Part shown: positions 44,095-52,813 of the stretch, piece after piece
Layout of the letters: every line of letters starts with the position of its first letter
Numbering within the stretch: the stretch's first letter is position 1
NCBI RefSeq assembly: GCF_902859805.1
Contig: NZ_CADIKC010000002.1
Span: 248,001 to 312,000, forward strand
Source of the DNA: Paraburkholderia sediminicola
Lineage (GTDB): Bacteria > Pseudomonadota > Gammaproteobacteria > Burkholderiales > Burkholderiaceae
DNA: 64,000 nt
Reading direction: 5' to 3'
Made by a program: the position numbers and the translations under genes
The notes under the pieces: generated by a model
Seen by the model: only the letters and a program-made list of their open reading frames with translations
Databases searched by the model: none
What the model was told of the DNA's origin: nothing

Positions 44095-44994
44095 ATGAGC
44101 AAGATCAAATGCGCGTTGATCGGGCCCGGCAATATCGGCACTGATCTGCTGTACAAACTGCGCCGCAGCGCGGTGCTCGAGCCCGTGTGGATGGTCGGCG
44201 TCGACCCGGACTCGGACGGCCTCGCGCGCGCCCGCGAAATGGGACTGAAGACGACCGCTGACGGCATAGACGGCCTGCTGCCCCATCTGGCCGCCGACGA
44301 TATCCGCATCGCCTTCGACGCTACCTCCGCATACGTGCACCGCGAGCATTCCGACAAGCTGACCGCGCGCGGTGTGCGCGTGATCGACCTGACGCCTGCC
44401 GCGATCGGCCCCTTCTGCGTACCACCGGTCAACCTCGCCGCCCAGATCGACCAGCAGGCCATGAACGTCAACATGGTCACGTGCGGAGGCCAGGCCACCA
44501 TTCCGATGGTGTATGCCGTATCGCGCGTGCAGCGTGTGGTGTATGGCGAGATCGTCGCGACCGTGTCGTCGCGCTCAGTCGGCCCCGGCACGCGCAAGAA
44601 CATCGACGAGTTCACACGCACAACGGCGCAGGCGATCGAAAAAGTCGGTGGCGCAGCGGCGGGCAAGGCGATCATCGTGATCAATCCGGCGGAGCCGCCG
44701 CTGATCATGCGCGACACCATCCATTGCCTGACCGAAACCGATCCGGACGTCGAGGCGATTACGGCTTCCGTGCACGCCATGATTGACGAAGTTCGCCAGT
44801 ACGTGCCCGGCTATACGTTAAAAAACGGCCCCGTGTTCGATGGCCGCCGCGTATCCGTGTTCATGGAAGTGGAAGGCCTCGGCGACTATTTGCCGAAATA
44901 CGCCGGCAATCTCGACATCATGACCGCCGCTGCCGCGCGCACCGCCGAACTGTTTGCCCAACAGATGCTTGCCGCATCGCCTGCCACCGCGTGA
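44095..44994 (+). CDS. tesF: Acylating acetaldehyde/propionaldehyde dehydrogenase
   Basis: 299 residues: Rossmann motif [15 protein letters not shown] at the N-terminus, catalytic Cys in [20 protein letters not shown] (~130) and [20 protein letters not shown]. This is the MhpF/BphJ/HsaG family, which oxidises the aldehyde from the aldolase to acetyl- or propionyl-CoA by substrate channelling. ATG 44095 is chosen (GAGG box upstream); 44065 lacks one. The next gene, its aldolase partner, follows after 10 bases. Confidence 0.92.
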   Translation: MSKIKCALIGPGNIGTDLLYKLRRSAVLEPVWMVGVDPDSDGLARAREMGLKTTADGIDGLLPHLAADDIRIAFDATSAYVHREHSDKLTARGVRVIDLTPAAIGPFCVPPVNLAAQIDQQAMNVNMVTCGGQATIPMVYAVSRVQRVVYGEIVATVSSRSVGPGTRKNIDEFTRTTAQAIEKVGGAAAGKAIIVINPAEPPLIMRDTIHCLTETDPDVEAITASVHAMIDEVRQYVPGYTLKNGPVFDGRRVSVFMEVEGLGDYLPKYAGNLDIMTAAAARTAELFAQQMLAASPATA

Positions 44995-45004
44995 GGAGCC
45001 GACT

Positions 45005-46036
45005 ATGTCTTTAGCAGGAACCCACATTACTGTGCACGACATGACGTTGCGTGACGGCATGCATCCCAAGCGTCACCAGATTTCACTCGAGCAGATGTGT
45101 TCGATCGCGCGCGGTCTCGACGCTGCCGGCGTGCCCTTGATAGAAGTGACCCATGGCGACGGCCTGGGCGGCGCATCGGTCAACTATGGTTTTCCGGCGC
45201 ACACGGACGAAGCGTATCTGAGCGCTGTGATCGCGGAAGTGAAGCAGGCCAAGGTATCGGCGCTATTGCTGCCAGGCATCGGCACGGTCGACCACTTGCG
45301 GCTCGCGCACGAGCTTGGTGTGCATACGATTCGAATCGCGACGCATTGCACGGAAGCCGATGTGTCCGAGCAGCACATTGGCCTTGCCCGCAAGCTCGAG
45401 ATGGATACCGTCGGCTTTCTGATGATGGCGCATATGTCGTCACCCGAGCAGCTGGTCAAGCAGGCTTGCCTGATGGAATCGTACGGTGCCAACTGCATCT
45501 ACATCACGGATTCGGCCGGCTACATGTTGCCGGATGACGTGACTGCGCGGATTGGTCTTGTGCGTGCGGCGCTGAAGCCGGAAACCGAACTCGGATTTCA
45601 CGGCCATCACAACCTGGCCATGGGGGTCGCGAATTCGATTGCGGCTATCGCTGCGGGGGCTAACCGTATCGATGCCGCGGCTGCGGGTCTTGGGGCTGGC
45701 GCCGGCAACACGCCGATGGAAGTGTTTGTCGCGGTGTGCGAGCGGATGGGGATTCAGACTGGCGTGGATGTGTTCAGGATTTCGGACGTTGCCGAGGATC
45801 TGGTCGTGCCGATTATGGATGCGCCGATCCGGATTGATCGCGATGCGTTGACGCTTGGGTATGCGGGGGTTTATTCGTCGTTTTTGCTGTTTGCCAAGCG
45901 GGCTGAAGTGAAGTATCGGGTTCCGGCGAGGGATATTCTTGTTGAAATGGGGAGGCAGCGGCTTGTTGGCGGGCAGGAGGATATGATTGAAGATACGGCT
46001 ATTACTCTTGCCAGAGGGCGTGGGTTAGAAGTTTAG
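45005..46036 (+). CDS. tesG: 4-hydroxy-2-oxovalerate/oxohexanoate aldolase
   Basis: 343 residues of the HMGL-like TIM-barrel family. [16 protein letters not shown] at the N-terminus carries the R-D metal/catalytic pair, and [20 protein letters not shown] the two metal-binding His; ADAIDAS-type motif is replaced by [18 protein letters not shown]. It splits 4-hydroxy-2-oxoacids to pyruvate and an aldehyde and forms a complex with the preceding dehydrogenase. GAGGAG precedes ATG 45005. The last third of the gene shifts visibly to G/T-ending codons (gtt, ggg, ctt, att) as it approaches repeat island B. Confidence 0.92.
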   Translation: MSLAGTHITVHDMTLRDGMHPKRHQISLEQMCSIARGLDAAGVPLIEVTHGDGLGGASVNYGFPAHTDEAYLSAVIAEVKQAKVSALLLPGIGTVDHLRLAHELGVHTIRIATHCTEADVSEQHIGLARKLEMDTVGFLMMAHMSSPEQLVKQACLMESYGANCIYITDSAGYMLPDDVTARIGLVRAALKPETELGFHGHHNLAMGVANSIAAIAAGANRIDAAAAGLGAGAGNTPMEVFVAVCERMGIQTGVDVFRISDVAEDLVVPIMDAPIRIDRDALTLGYAGVYSSFLLFAKRAEVKYRVPARDILVEMGRQRLVGGQEDMIEDTAITLARGRGLEV

Positions 46037-46074
46037 GGTTTTGCCTGTTCGGCGGTTGATTTTTAGTGTTACTG
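46037..46074. other. T/G-biased spacer between aldolase gene and island B
   Basis: The short gap continues the T/G bias of the gene end and runs into the repeat; no terminator hairpin is visible before the repeat hairpins themselves. Confidence 0.4.
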
Positions 46075-46475
46075 GGGTTTTCCTTGTTCTGGCTTTTGTG
46101 CCTTTCCTTGCTCTGGCTTTGGTGCCTTTCCTTGCTCTGGCTTTGGTGCCTTTCCTTGCTTTGTTAGTGGTCTATTAGCGTTCCCCCTGTGCGGGGGGGC
46201 ACCTACTTTTCTTTGCTTGCCGCAAAGAAAAGTAGGCAAAAGAAAGCGGCTCAAACCGCTAATGCTAAGTGGGCACCGTGGTTTTTTACGGGTAGTGGTG
46301 CATCTGGAATCCGTGTTCTCGCACACTCCGCGCTAGTGACAAAGGACTCATCAGCTCCCACTCCGCACTGCGTGCGTCGCGGACAGGTCTGCATGGGAAA
46401 CCACGGGCTTCGGTTGAGGTTTGTGGGGGCCGTCGGCTTCGCCTCGGCGACGCTCCCTGCACTTCCGCGGGAACC
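46075..46475 (+). repeat. Island B, left arm of a long inverted repeat (L-type)
   Basis: Closely matches island A left arm (5888-6235), same orientation. Contains three tandem 24-base units (46082-46153), the C5/G-run hairpin, and the perfect 15-bp stem CCTACTTTTCTTTGC (46202-46216 with 46222-46236, loop TTGCC). It then continues with the long arm including GACAAAGGACTCATCAGCTC. ORFs through it in several frames encode repeat-derived peptides only. Confidence 0.8.
46082..46153 (+). repeat. 24-base tandem repeat, three units
   Basis: Three consecutive copies of a CCTTG...GTGCCTTT unit (46082-46105, 46106-46129, 46130-46153) followed by a partial copy. The first copy has two base differences. 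Island A has one unit and island B right arm less than one, so copy number varies between elements. Confidence 0.8.
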
Positions 46476-46672
46476 CCTCACCTCAAATGATTTGTTGATG
46501 TGCTGCCCCCTCAGTCCCGGTTGCAATCACAGCCACAGCCGTGGCGGCAATTGCAATTGCAATTGCCATTCCACTCGCACTCGCACTGATGACGGTAATG
46601 AGAGTCCAATAGAGAGCCACAATTCGATGGCGAGACGTGAGCGCCAGAACACAGCGATCGGTTTTATGAACA
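46476..46672. other. Core of island B
   Basis: Unlike the island A core. It contains a short run of CAATTG repeats (GGCAATTGCAATTGCAATTG around 46553-46572) and two CACTCG repeats near 46576-46588. No gene is supported. Confidence 0.5.
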
Positions 46673-46935
46673 GCTCTTCGGCGCGCGCAGCGCCGCCGGA
46701 AGTATGACGCCTTTGTCACTGGCGTATGCACGGGCACGAACCCAGATTCCAGTCGCACCACTACCCGCAGCAAACTGCGGTGCCCGCTTAGCATTAGCGG
46801 TTTGAGCTGCTTTCTTTTGCCTACTTTTCTTTGCAGCCGGCAAAGAAAAGTAGGTGCCCCCCCGCACAGGGGGAACGCTAATAGACCACTAACAAAGCAA
46901 GGAAAGGCACAAAAGCCAGAACAAGGAAAACCCAA
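46673..46935 (-). repeat. Island B, right arm of the inverted repeat (R-type)
   Basis: Matches island A right arm (6409-6690). It has the 15-bp stem at 46820-46834 with 46840-46854 (loop AGCCG) and the run of C/G hairpin at 46855-46874. Its outer ~180 bases are an imperfect inverted copy of the left arm at 46100-46300. A/C-rich DNA follows to the start of the next gene. Confidence 0.8.
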
Positions 46936-47000
46936 CACCCCAGGAACACTGACAATCAACCGCCGAGCAGGCAAAAAACCTTTCCCCTCAAACCAAAATC

Positions 47001-47873
47001 ATGAACCCCACCCCATATAGACTAGCAGCACTCGGTGCCCTGCTAACAGCAATAGCGATCCCCATAGCCGCACAGCCCGCCCCTACCGCAGGCAAACCAA
47101 CCCCGCACATCCAGATGGAAAAAATCCAGAACACCCGCGACCTGGCGGGCATAACATCAAAAGACGGCCGGCAAATCCAGCCCGGCCGCCTCTTCCGGAG
47201 CGGCAACCCAGCCTTCGCCACACCAGCCGACATCGCCAAACTCAAGGCGATGCACCTCGACGTTATCCTCGACTTCCGCGCTGAAAGCGAAAAGAAACCC
47301 GCTGAACAAACCTTCGCCTCCCAATTCCCCTGGCAAGCCGACCCGGTCCTCGCCGGCAACCTCGCGCCGGAAACCGTCATCCCCATGCTCAAGCGCTCGA
47401 CGCCCGCGCAAACGCATCAGTTCATGGTGTCGCTCTACCAGCAATTCCCAGGCACCTATCAAGCGCAATTCGCCCGCTTCCTCAAGCTCGCCGAAGACAA
47501 TAAAACCATGCTCTATCACTGCACCGCAGGCAAAGATCGCACAGGCTTCGCGACAGTCCTGCTGCTGTCAGCGCTGGGTGTCGATCGAGCAACGGTGATT
47601 GCCGACTACCTGGAGTCGAATCGCTATAACGCCGCGGGCAACGCCCAAGCAACCGCGCAGTTGCAGAAGATCGGCGTCGCGCCCGACGTCCTGGCGCCGC
47701 TGCTCGCGGTCGACCCGGATTACATCGGTGCAGCAATGGAAGTGATCGATCAGCAATACGGCGGAATGCAACACTATCTCGTGGATGTGCTGCACGTGAA
47801 CGTGGAGAAGATCCAGCAGAACTATCTGGAACCGGCAACGCAAACTGCAGCGGCGAACCCGCAAGCGCAATAG
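47001..47873 (+). CDS. Secreted tyrosine-phosphatase family protein
   Basis: 290 residues. A Sec signal peptide (LAALGALLTAIAIPIAAQPA, cleavage ~24) precedes a tyrosine/DSP-type phosphatase: NTRDLAGITSKDGRQIQPGRLFRSGN, LDFRAESEK and the P-loop HCTAGKDRTGFATV (C-x5-R, nucleophile Cys ~171). This matches the YbbP/IphP-like bacterial family that hydrolyses phospho-tyrosine/serine or phosphoinositides in the periplasm or outside the cell. The first ~60 codons use A/C-ending and rare codons (ata, cta, aga) unlike the rest, the mirror of the aldolase end across island B. Not obviously part of steroid metabolism. Confidence 0.88.
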   Translation: MNPTPYRLAALGALLTAIAIPIAAQPAPTAGKPTPHIQMEKIQNTRDLAGITSKDGRQIQPGRLFRSGNPAFATPADIAKLKAMHLDVILDFRAESEKKPAEQTFASQFPWQADPVLAGNLAPETVIPMLKRSTPAQTHQFMVSLYQQFPGTYQAQFARFLKLAEDNKTMLYHCTAGKDRTGFATVLLLSALGVDRATVIADYLESNRYNAAGNAQATAQLQKIGVAPDVLAPLLAVDPDYIGAAMEVIDQQYGGMQHYLVDVLHVNVEKIQQNYLEPATQTAAANPQAQ

Positions 47874-47935
47874 GTCTTGATTGACTCACAATACTCGCGC
47901 TTCACGCCGCGAACCGCCTGGGCTGAAAAACAAAA

Positions 47936-47959
47936 CCCCACGCTCCGAAAAACGTGGGG
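47936..47959 (-). terminator. Terminator at the end of the kshA operon
   Basis: On the minus strand the stem CCCCACG/CGTGGGG (47953-47959 with 47936-47942) is followed by TTTTGTTTTT, a good rho-independent terminator for the long minus-strand steroid operon. Confidence 0.75.
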
Positions 47960-47973
47960 GAGTCAGCAACCTG

Positions 47974-47995
47974 AAGGCGGTGCATGCACCGCCTT
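47974..47995. terminator. Perfect 22-bp palindrome between convergent genes
   Basis: AAGGCGGTGCATGCACCGCCTT is fully self-complementary and lies 11 bases past the kshA stop. Most likely part of the transcription end region; a protein-binding site is possible. Confidence 0.55.
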
Positions 47996-48005
47996 CTCAA
48001 TCATC

Positions 48006-49082
48006 TTATCCCTCGAACACGTGCCGTAGCGGCGGCGGCGCCCCGCCATCGCGCACCTTGATCTCCACCACCTTCCTCGCCGTACTCGACGGCCTCACAT
48101 CCGCCGCATCGAGGTAAAACTGCGAGTACCAGTCGCGCATCTGATACAACGGTCCATCGCCCTCGCACAACAGCGGATTGTCGATTCGCGTCTTGGAATC
48201 CCAGATCGCGACGTCTTCATAGAACGCGGCTTGCGCCTGCTTCGAATACGCGCGCGCAATCTCCATGTTCTGTTCGTCCGACAAACCCGGCACCTTCTTC
48301 ACCATCACGCCGTAGCGCAGTTCGAAACTGTTCATGTCGATCGGCACATGGCAGTTCAGCAGAATCGAGTGAATCGGATGGCCGCCGCTCTGCCCTGTCA
48401 TCTCGGTGATGTGATACGCAGGGCCGAAGTAAGTGGACAGCGCAATCAGCTCGTCGTCACCCAGGCGTTCGCTGCGGCCAACCAGCAGTTGCGTGGCCTT
48501 GTGGCCTTCAAACAGATTCGCGAAGTAATCGACCGGCGCGCCGTGCACGGTTGCAAAGTGCGCCATGTCGGAGATGTTGTCGACCAGTTCGCGGCAGTTG
48601 GTGCCGATCGTCATCAGGTCGACAACCCAGTCCGACCATTCGCCCGAGAAACACGCATCAATGCGGGGAATCGTCACTTCTTCAGACGGCGGATTGCCTT
48701 CGGGATCGTGCCAGATAAACAGCAACTGATTCTGCTCACACGTCTGCCATGTGCCGATCTTCGCTTTCGGCGGGATCCGCTTGCAATACGGAATCGACTG
48801 GCAATTGCCGTCGCCGTCCCATTGCCAGCCGTGAAACGGACACACCAGCGTGTCGCCATCCACGCGGCCGGTGCTCAGATCGCCGCCCATATGCGGGCAA
48901 AAACCGTCCACGACGTTCACGCGCCCCTGCGAATCCATGAAGGCAGCGAGGCGCTGGCCGAAAATGTTCAGCGTGTGCGGCTTGCCATCCTTGTATTCGC
49001 TGGCAAGGCCAAGACAATGCCAGCCGCGTGCATATCGCTGCACCAGCGGCTGCGCTTCAATTCTGTAGGGACGTGCGGACAT
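48006..49082 (-). CDS. kshA: Rieske oxygenase, 3-ketosteroid 9-alpha-hydroxylase (KshA) type
   Basis: 358 residues. The N-terminal Rieske domain has CPHMGGDL (~62-69) and CPFHGWQWDGDG (~81-92), i.e. C-x-H...C-x2-H for the [2Fe-2S] cluster. The mononuclear iron site follows in NCRELVDNISDMAHFATVHGAP (Asn/Asp/His/His). The N-C-R-E-L-x-D-N-x-x-D-M-A-H-F pattern is that of KshA, the oxygenase that 9-alpha-hydroxylates androstadienedione and opens ring B. No KshB reductase is in the window. Last gene of the minus-strand operon, followed by two hairpins. Confidence 0.87.
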   Translation of the reverse strand: MSARPYRIEAQPLVQRYARGWHCLGLASEYKDGKPHTLNIFGQRLAAFMDSQGRVNVVDGFCPHMGGDLSTGRVDGDTLVCPFHGWQWDGDGNCQSIPYCKRIPPKAKIGTWQTCEQNQLLFIWHDPEGNPPSEEVTIPRIDACFSGEWSDWVVDLMTIGTNCRELVDNISDMAHFATVHGAPVDYFANLFEGHKATQLLVGRSERLGDDELIALSTYFGPAYHITEMTGQSGGHPIHSILLNCHVPIDMNSFELRYGVMVKKVPGLSDEQNMEIARAYSKQAQAAFYEDVAIWDSKTRIDNPLLCEGDGPLYQMRDWYSQFYLDAADVRPSSTARKVVEIKVRDGGAPPPLRHVFEG

Positions 49083-49200
49083 CTGTTATCTCCTCCAATG
49101 GAATAGACGGCGCGTCTGAATAGCCGCCGTCATCAGTGTTGTTTCGAAGCGCGCCGACCTCCGCGCTCACGCCTGACGATAGACGTGGCGCACCTCGCTT

Positions 49201-51633
49201 TCATCGTCCCGACGGACTAGGGAGTTCAGCTAGCCGTTCCACGTTCGGCGTAGCACTACGAGCCCCCGCACGCCGCTCCGCACGTTCCACCCCAAGCCAT
49301 GCCGCCAGCGCCGGCAACAGGAACACCGCGCCGAACAGATTGACCAGGAACATGAAGGCAAGCAGCACGCCCATATCCACCTGGAACTTGAGCGCGGAAA
49401 ACGCCCACGTCCCCACGCCGATGAACATCGTCACCGCGGTAAACAAGGCTGCAGTGCCGCGTTGACGCATCGCCGCCGCGAACGCTTCGGGCAACGTGGC
49501 GCCTCCGCGTACCTCATGCTGCAACCGTTCGTACAGGTAGATGCCGTAGTCGACCCCCACCCCCACGCCCAGCGTAATCACCGGCAACGTGGCAACCTTC
49601 AGGCCGATGCCGAGCCATGCCATCACCGCATTGCACAAAATCGACACCACGGTCAGCGGCACTACGATGCACAACACCGCGCGCCACGAACGGAACGTCA
49701 CGAAGCACAGCAACGCAATCGCACCAAATATCGACAACAGCATCGCAACCTCGGCCTCGCCGACCGCTTCGTTAGTGGCCGCCATCACGCCGACGTTGCC
49801 GCCCGCAAGCCGGAACGCAATATTCGGCGTGTGATCTTCCGCGGCCAGCCGTTTGATTTCATCGACGATGTGCGCGATCGTCTTGCCCTCGTGATCGGTG
49901 GTGTAGATCAACACCTGAATCGCCTGGCAATTCTCGGTGTTCATGCCGTTGTCAGGATCGAATGCGCTTGCGCCCTGCGTGAGGCCATCGCTCGAACGCG
50001 GCAGCGCGCCCCAGCGCGGATTGCCTTCGTTGAAGGCAGCAATCGAAATCTTCGCGAGCGAAGGCACGCTCACCACCGACTGCACACCCGCCACCCCGCG
50101 CATCTCCATCTCGAAGCGCTCGATCGCACTCATCACCGGGTAATGCAGACAGGCATCGTCGAAGCCGGTCGTCTCGACGATCACGGCGAGCGCATCCACA
50201 CCGATGTTGTACTGGCTCGTGATGCGCGCGTTGTCGAGGTTGTAGCGCGACGTGCTGCGCAACTCGGGCGCGCCGGCGCCGATGTCGCCGATCTGCAGAT
50301 TGCGCGACTCTTTCGCGCCGAACGCCAGCAACAGCAGCGCGATTACGAACACGCCGAGCGCCGGTGCGGGCCGTGCAAACATCGCGAAGCGCGTCCACAG
50401 GCGGCTGCCGCCTTGCGCCGCACGGCTTTGTGCACGCGCCAGCGTGCCGGCCTCGAGCCGTGTGTACGACAACAGGATCGGCAGAAACACCTTGTTGGTG
50501 ACGATCATCAGCAGCACGCCGAGGCACGCCGTGACACCCAGCTCACGCACAATTTCGATCTGGATGCGCATGATCACCATGAAGCCGAGCGCGTTCGTCA
50601 ACAACGCCACGGTGCCCGGCACGAACAGCTTGCAAAACGCGTCGCGTGCCGCATCGGTCGAGGACATGCCGGCAACAAGCGCCTGCTTCCACGCATTGGT
50701 CATCTGCACCGCATGCGAGACACCGATCGAAAAAATCAGAAACGGAACGAGGATCGACATCGGATCGATGCCGAGACCGAGTATCGGCAACGCGCCGAGC
50801 AACCACACCACCGGCAGCAACGCGACGAACAGCGCGAGCACCGTGGTCTTTGCCGAACGCGTATAAGCAAACAGCAGCGCAGCGGTAATCAGAAACGCTA
50901 GCGCGAAGAAACCGATCACGCCGCTGATCCCCGCCTCCACGTCCCCCACCAGTTTCGCAAAGCCGATGATGTCGACCTCGACATCCTGATTCGAATAGCG
51001 CGCACGGATCTGTTCGAGTTGACGCGCGACCGCGCCGTAATCCAGATGCTTGCCGGTGACAGGATCGGTCTCGCGCAACTCCGCACGGATAAGCGCGGAA
51101 TGCAGGTCGTTGCCGACCAGCCTGCCGATCTGTCCGGAACGCGCGACATTGCGGCGGACCTTGGCAAGGTCGTCGGGATTCGCGCTGCTGAACTGGCCGG
51201 GCACGACCACGTCGCCACGAAAGCCCGCTTCGGTGACCTCCGTATAACGCACGTTCGGCGTGAACAGCGAGAACACGCGTGAGCGATTTACGCCGGGAAT
51301 GAAGAACACGTCATCGGTCGCGTGACGCAGGTCGTCCATAAACGTCTGGTTGTAGATGTCGCCGTGACCCTTCCAGCGCAGACTCACGAGAATCGTATTC
51401 GCGCCCGGAAAGGCGCTCGCATAACGGTTGAACACCTGCATGTACGGGTGCTGCATCGGGATCATCTTGTTGAACCCGGGGTCGAGCCGCAAGCGCGTCG
51501 CGGAGCAACCCAGCGCGACCGTCAACGCGAGACACAGCGTCAACAGGATGCGCCGGTGCCGCATGATGGCGTCGGCGCAACGCTCGACAAAACGCGAAAG
51601 GCGGGACGAAGAAGGACGGAACGATGCGTTCAT
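49201..51633 (-). CDS. RND superfamily (MMPL-type) transporter
   Basis: 810 residues. TM1 (~24-42) is followed by a periplasmic domain to ~210, five helices (~215-385), a linker helix (~415), a second periplasmic domain and five final helices ending ~790. It therefore has the duplicated 12-TM RND/MMPL layout. IGFAKLVGDVEAGISGVIG and GVGVDYGIYLYERL mark the repeats. No partner membrane-fusion or TolC gene is nearby; the relatives (MMPL/HpnN-type) move hydrophobic lipids. It lies between a YCF48 gene and kshA in the steroid operon, so steroid or lipid transport is the likely job. Confidence 0.87.
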   Translation of the reverse strand: MNASFRPSSSRLSRFVERCADAIMRHRRILLTLCLALTVALGCSATRLRLDPGFNKMIPMQHPYMQVFNRYASAFPGANTILVSLRWKGHGDIYNQTFMDDLRHATDDVFFIPGVNRSRVFSLFTPNVRYTEVTEAGFRGDVVVPGQFSSANPDDLAKVRRNVARSGQIGRLVGNDLHSALIRAELRETDPVTGKHLDYGAVARQLEQIRARYSNQDVEVDIIGFAKLVGDVEAGISGVIGFFALAFLITAALLFAYTRSAKTTVLALFVALLPVVWLLGALPILGLGIDPMSILVPFLIFSIGVSHAVQMTNAWKQALVAGMSSTDAARDAFCKLFVPGTVALLTNALGFMVIMRIQIEIVRELGVTACLGVLLMIVTNKVFLPILLSYTRLEAGTLARAQSRAAQGGSRLWTRFAMFARPAPALGVFVIALLLLAFGAKESRNLQIGDIGAGAPELRSTSRYNLDNARITSQYNIGVDALAVIVETTGFDDACLHYPVMSAIERFEMEMRGVAGVQSVVSVPSLAKISIAAFNEGNPRWGALPRSSDGLTQGASAFDPDNGMNTENCQAIQVLIYTTDHEGKTIAHIVDEIKRLAAEDHTPNIAFRLAGGNVGVMAATNEAVGEAEVAMLLSIFGAIALLCFVTFRSWRAVLCIVVPLTVVSILCNAVMAWLGIGLKVATLPVITLGVGVGVDYGIYLYERLQHEVRGGATLPEAFAAAMRQRGTAALFTAVTMFIGVGTWAFSALKFQVDMGVLLAFMFLVNLFGAVFLLPALAAWLGVERAERRAGARSATPNVERLAELPSPSGR

Positions 51634-51730
51634 GATGCGTCTCACTGCAAGGCAACGGGGAGCGCGGCGGGCGTGGCGAACCGGTGGCCGGCGAGCGCGC
51701 TATGGAGTGTCGGCGAACGAAGCCGCGCGT

Positions 51731-52741
51731 TCAGGAAGGTGAGGCGCTGGGCGCAGCAGGCGCAGACGCGGGCAGCGTTCGGACTGCGGGCGATACCGGC
51801 AGCAAGGCGATGCCCGCTTCTCCACCCAACGCAAGCTCGCCATGCCCGGCGTCGACCACGGTTGCGAGGCTCTGCACGCCCCCCACCTTGCGGACCGCGA
51901 AGTTCTGTCCGTTATCGCGCGAGGTGACGATCGCGCCACCCTGGCCGACCAGCACGAGTTCACCGTCGGCGAGTTGTGCCGCGCCGAAGTACGAGGTGCC
52001 GATGCGGCTATCGATGTGGGTCCACGTGTCGCCCTGATCGGTGCTGCGCAGCACATTGCCGCGCATACCGTAGGCGAGCCAGTCGCCGTCTGCCAGCTTC
52101 AGGACGCCGAATAGCGAGCCTTGATAAGGCACGGGGCGCTTCTCCCAGGTCGTGCCGTTATCGCTCGAGCGCAGCAGCGTACCGGTTTCGCCTGCGATCA
52201 TCAGACGGCCGCTTGCATCGCCGGCAATCGCATTCAGGTGGCGATCGTCGGCGGGTGTTTTTTGCTGGGACCAGGTGGCGCCCGCGTCGTGCGAGACCAA
52301 CAATTGGCCGAAGCTGCCGCTCGCGAACACCAGTCCACCTGCATTGCCCCACACGGAGAGCAGCGGGTCCGAATGCTTGCGATCGAAGCGCACTTCGCTC
52401 CAGTGCGCGCCGCCATCGACGGTGCGCACGATCCAGCCGTCGTGTCCCACCGCGATACCGGTACGCGGCGAAATGAAGAACACCTGTGTGAGCGCCGATG
52501 CTTCGTCGGACGCCATCGCGGCTCGTCGCCAGGATGCGCCCGCATCGTCGCTCAGGAGAATCACGCCGCGCTCGCCCACCGCGACGAGCCGCGTGCCGGC
52601 TTTGGCCAGCCCGTTGATCTGCAGGCGATCGGCCTGAATGGTGGTCGCCGCAAAGGCCGGCACCGGCCGGGGCGAAAACGCAAACAGCGCTGCGCCCAGT
52701 ACGGCCGCTGAGAGCAGCAGGCCAGGTAGTGTCGATTTCAT
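51731..52741 (-). CDS. YCF48/BNR-repeat beta-propeller protein, exported
   Basis: 336 residues. The signal peptide (LLLSAAVLGAALFAF... ending PAFA-ATT, ~residue 32) is followed by six Asp-box/BNR repeats (LSDDAGASW, RTVDGGAHW, VSHDAGATW, RSSDNGTTW, RSTDQGDTW, TSRDNGQNF). This indicates a YCF48-like beta-propeller facing the periplasm. Such proteins are best known as photosystem II assembly factors in plants and cyanobacteria, but in proteobacteria they sit next to RND transporters. It directly precedes the RND gene (97-bp gap). Probably an accessory scaffold of that transporter. Confidence 0.85.
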   Translation of the reverse strand: MKSTLPGLLLSAAVLGAALFAFSPRPVPAFAATTIQADRLQINGLAKAGTRLVAVGERGVILLSDDAGASWRRAAMASDEASALTQVFFISPRTGIAVGHDGWIVRTVDGGAHWSEVRFDRKHSDPLLSVWGNAGGLVFASGSFGQLLVSHDAGATWSQQKTPADDRHLNAIAGDASGRLMIAGETGTLLRSSDNGTTWEKRPVPYQGSLFGVLKLADGDWLAYGMRGNVLRSTDQGDTWTHIDSRIGTSYFGAAQLADGELVLVGQGGAIVTSRDNGQNFAVRKVGGVQSLATVVDAGHGELALGGEAGIALLPVSPAVRTLPASAPAAPSASPS

Positions 52742-52813
52742 TTTTTGTCTCCTGTCGATCGGCGTTGGCGCTTTGACGCCTACTCCGATCCCATGCAAAG
52801 CTCCGACCGCGGT

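Noticed and set aside
46553..46588. Short CAATTG and CACTCG repeats in the island B core, considered as CRISPR-like or iteron array
   Set aside because: Units are 6 bases, few and without spacers; no cas or replication gene is near.
46069..47020. ORFs through island B including a P-E-Q-G-K-A periodic peptide
   Set aside because: They arise from the tandem repeat and inverted arms, overlap each other on both strands, and break between the two islands.
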